Below are positions 14,438 through 14,745 of a stretch of 14,745 nt of DNA, one piece after another. Within the stretch, counting starts at the first letter, position 1. Each line of letters opens with the position of its first letter. The stretch comes from Faecalicoccus sp. (GTDB lineage: Bacteria; Bacillota_I; Bacilli_A; Erysipelotrichales; Erysipelotrichaceae): the NCBI GenBank assembly GCA_017941505.1, contig JAGAWH010000130.1, forward strand, positions 1-14,745, written 5' to 3'. The position numbers and the translations under genes were made by a program. The notes under the pieces are model-generated. The model saw nothing but the letters and a program-made list of their open reading frames with translations. It ran no database searches and had not been told where the DNA came from.

Positions 14438-14745
14438 AGCATACGGATAAAATTGCGATATTGATGGCCGCCTATAATGGGGAGGCATATATTTCATCTC
14501 AAATCAATTCGATTCTCAAACAGTCTTCGGATGATTGGATCCTTTATATACATGATGATGGATCCAATGATAAAACAATGGATCTCATTGATACGTATTC
14601 GGCCAGATATCCGGATAAGATTATCAAGATAAGCGGAAAACCTACCGGAGGTCCTAAAGAAAACTTTCTTTATTTAATGGAAAATGTTGATGCTCCATAT
14701 TTGATGTTCTCAGACCAGGATGATCTATGGCTGCCCGATAAGGTA
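14434..14745 (+). CDS. GT2-family glycosyltransferase, 3' end beyond the window
   Basis: The frame stays open for 104 codons from the ATG at 14434 to the last base. The protein begins MKHTDKIAILMAAYNGEAYI and has the canonical HDDGSNDKT (40-48), KENFLYLM and the metal-binding SDQDDLWLPDKV at the very end. It is clearly a sibling of the preceding GT2 protein, aligning nearly without gaps, but diverged. The start overlaps the preceding stop by 4 nt. GGAGG at 14416-14420 is about 13 nt upstream, longer than usual, so initiation may depend on coupling. The acceptor-binding half is not in the window. Confidence 0.87.
   Translation, partial: MKHTDKIAILMAAYNGEAYISSQINSILKQSSDDWILYIHDDGSNDKTMDLIDTYSARYPDKIIKISGKPTGGPKENFLYLMENVDAPYLMFSDQDDLWLPDKV

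Overview
The window (14,745 bp) is a cell-surface polysaccharide locus. All genes are on the + strand and tightly packed. Moderately low GC, strong AGGAGG-type ribosome binding sites, sigma-A-like promoters (TATAAT boxes), short GC stems with T-tracts, a LytR-CpsA-Psr (LCP) protein and membrane-bound UDP-GlcNAc 4,6-dehydratases all point to a Firmicute. My best guess is a gut or oral Erysipelotrichales-type bacterium. That is an impression from protein style, not a proven assignment.

Layout. (1) 52-714: a stand-alone left-handed beta-helix protein resembling the acetyltransferase half of GlmU, closed by a terminator. (2) 795-4101: a two-gene operon with its own promoter, encoding a FlaA1/PglF/WbpM-type membrane UDP-GlcNAc 4,6-dehydratase and a DegT/DnrJ-type PLP aminotransferase, followed by a terminator. 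(3) 4185-4731: a wrecked HigB toxin gene directly upstream of an intact HigA antitoxin gene, followed by a terminator. (4) 4882-9898: a five-gene operon starting from a strong promoter whose -35 box overlaps a 9-bp inverted repeat. It encodes a PglC-type initiating phosphoglycosyl transferase, a GT-B (GT4-like) glycosyltransferase, GalE, an NTP transferase and a CapA-family protein, and ends in a terminator. (5) 10018-11712: an LCP ligase gene with its own promoter and terminator. (6) 11804 to the window end: a new operon with a second, differently built 4,6-dehydratase and two tandem GT2 glycosyltransferases. The second GT2 is cut by the window edge.

How the genes may work together (inference): the dehydratase and aminotransferase would convert UDP-GlcNAc to a UDP-2-acetamido-4-amino-2,4,6-trideoxyhexose (AATGal or bacillosamine type). 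The phosphoglycosyl transferase would load this or a related sugar-phosphate onto undecaprenyl phosphate, the glycosyltransferases would extend it, GalE would supply UDP-Gal and probably UDP-GalNAc, and the LCP protein would attach the finished glycan to peptidoglycan. No flippase, polymerase or ABC exporter lies in the window; they may lie downstream.

Most notable details: a relic higB recognisable across a frameshift; loss of the membrane-helix-breaking Ser-Pro pair in the phosphoglycosyl transferase (Cys-His instead); Cys299 in GalE, which predicts acceptance of N-acetylated sugars; a GT2 enzyme with Leu-Asp-Phe-Ser where Asp-Asp-Gly-Ser is expected; and palindromes over two promoter -35 regions. 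I saw no tRNA, rRNA, CRISPR array or insertion sequence.
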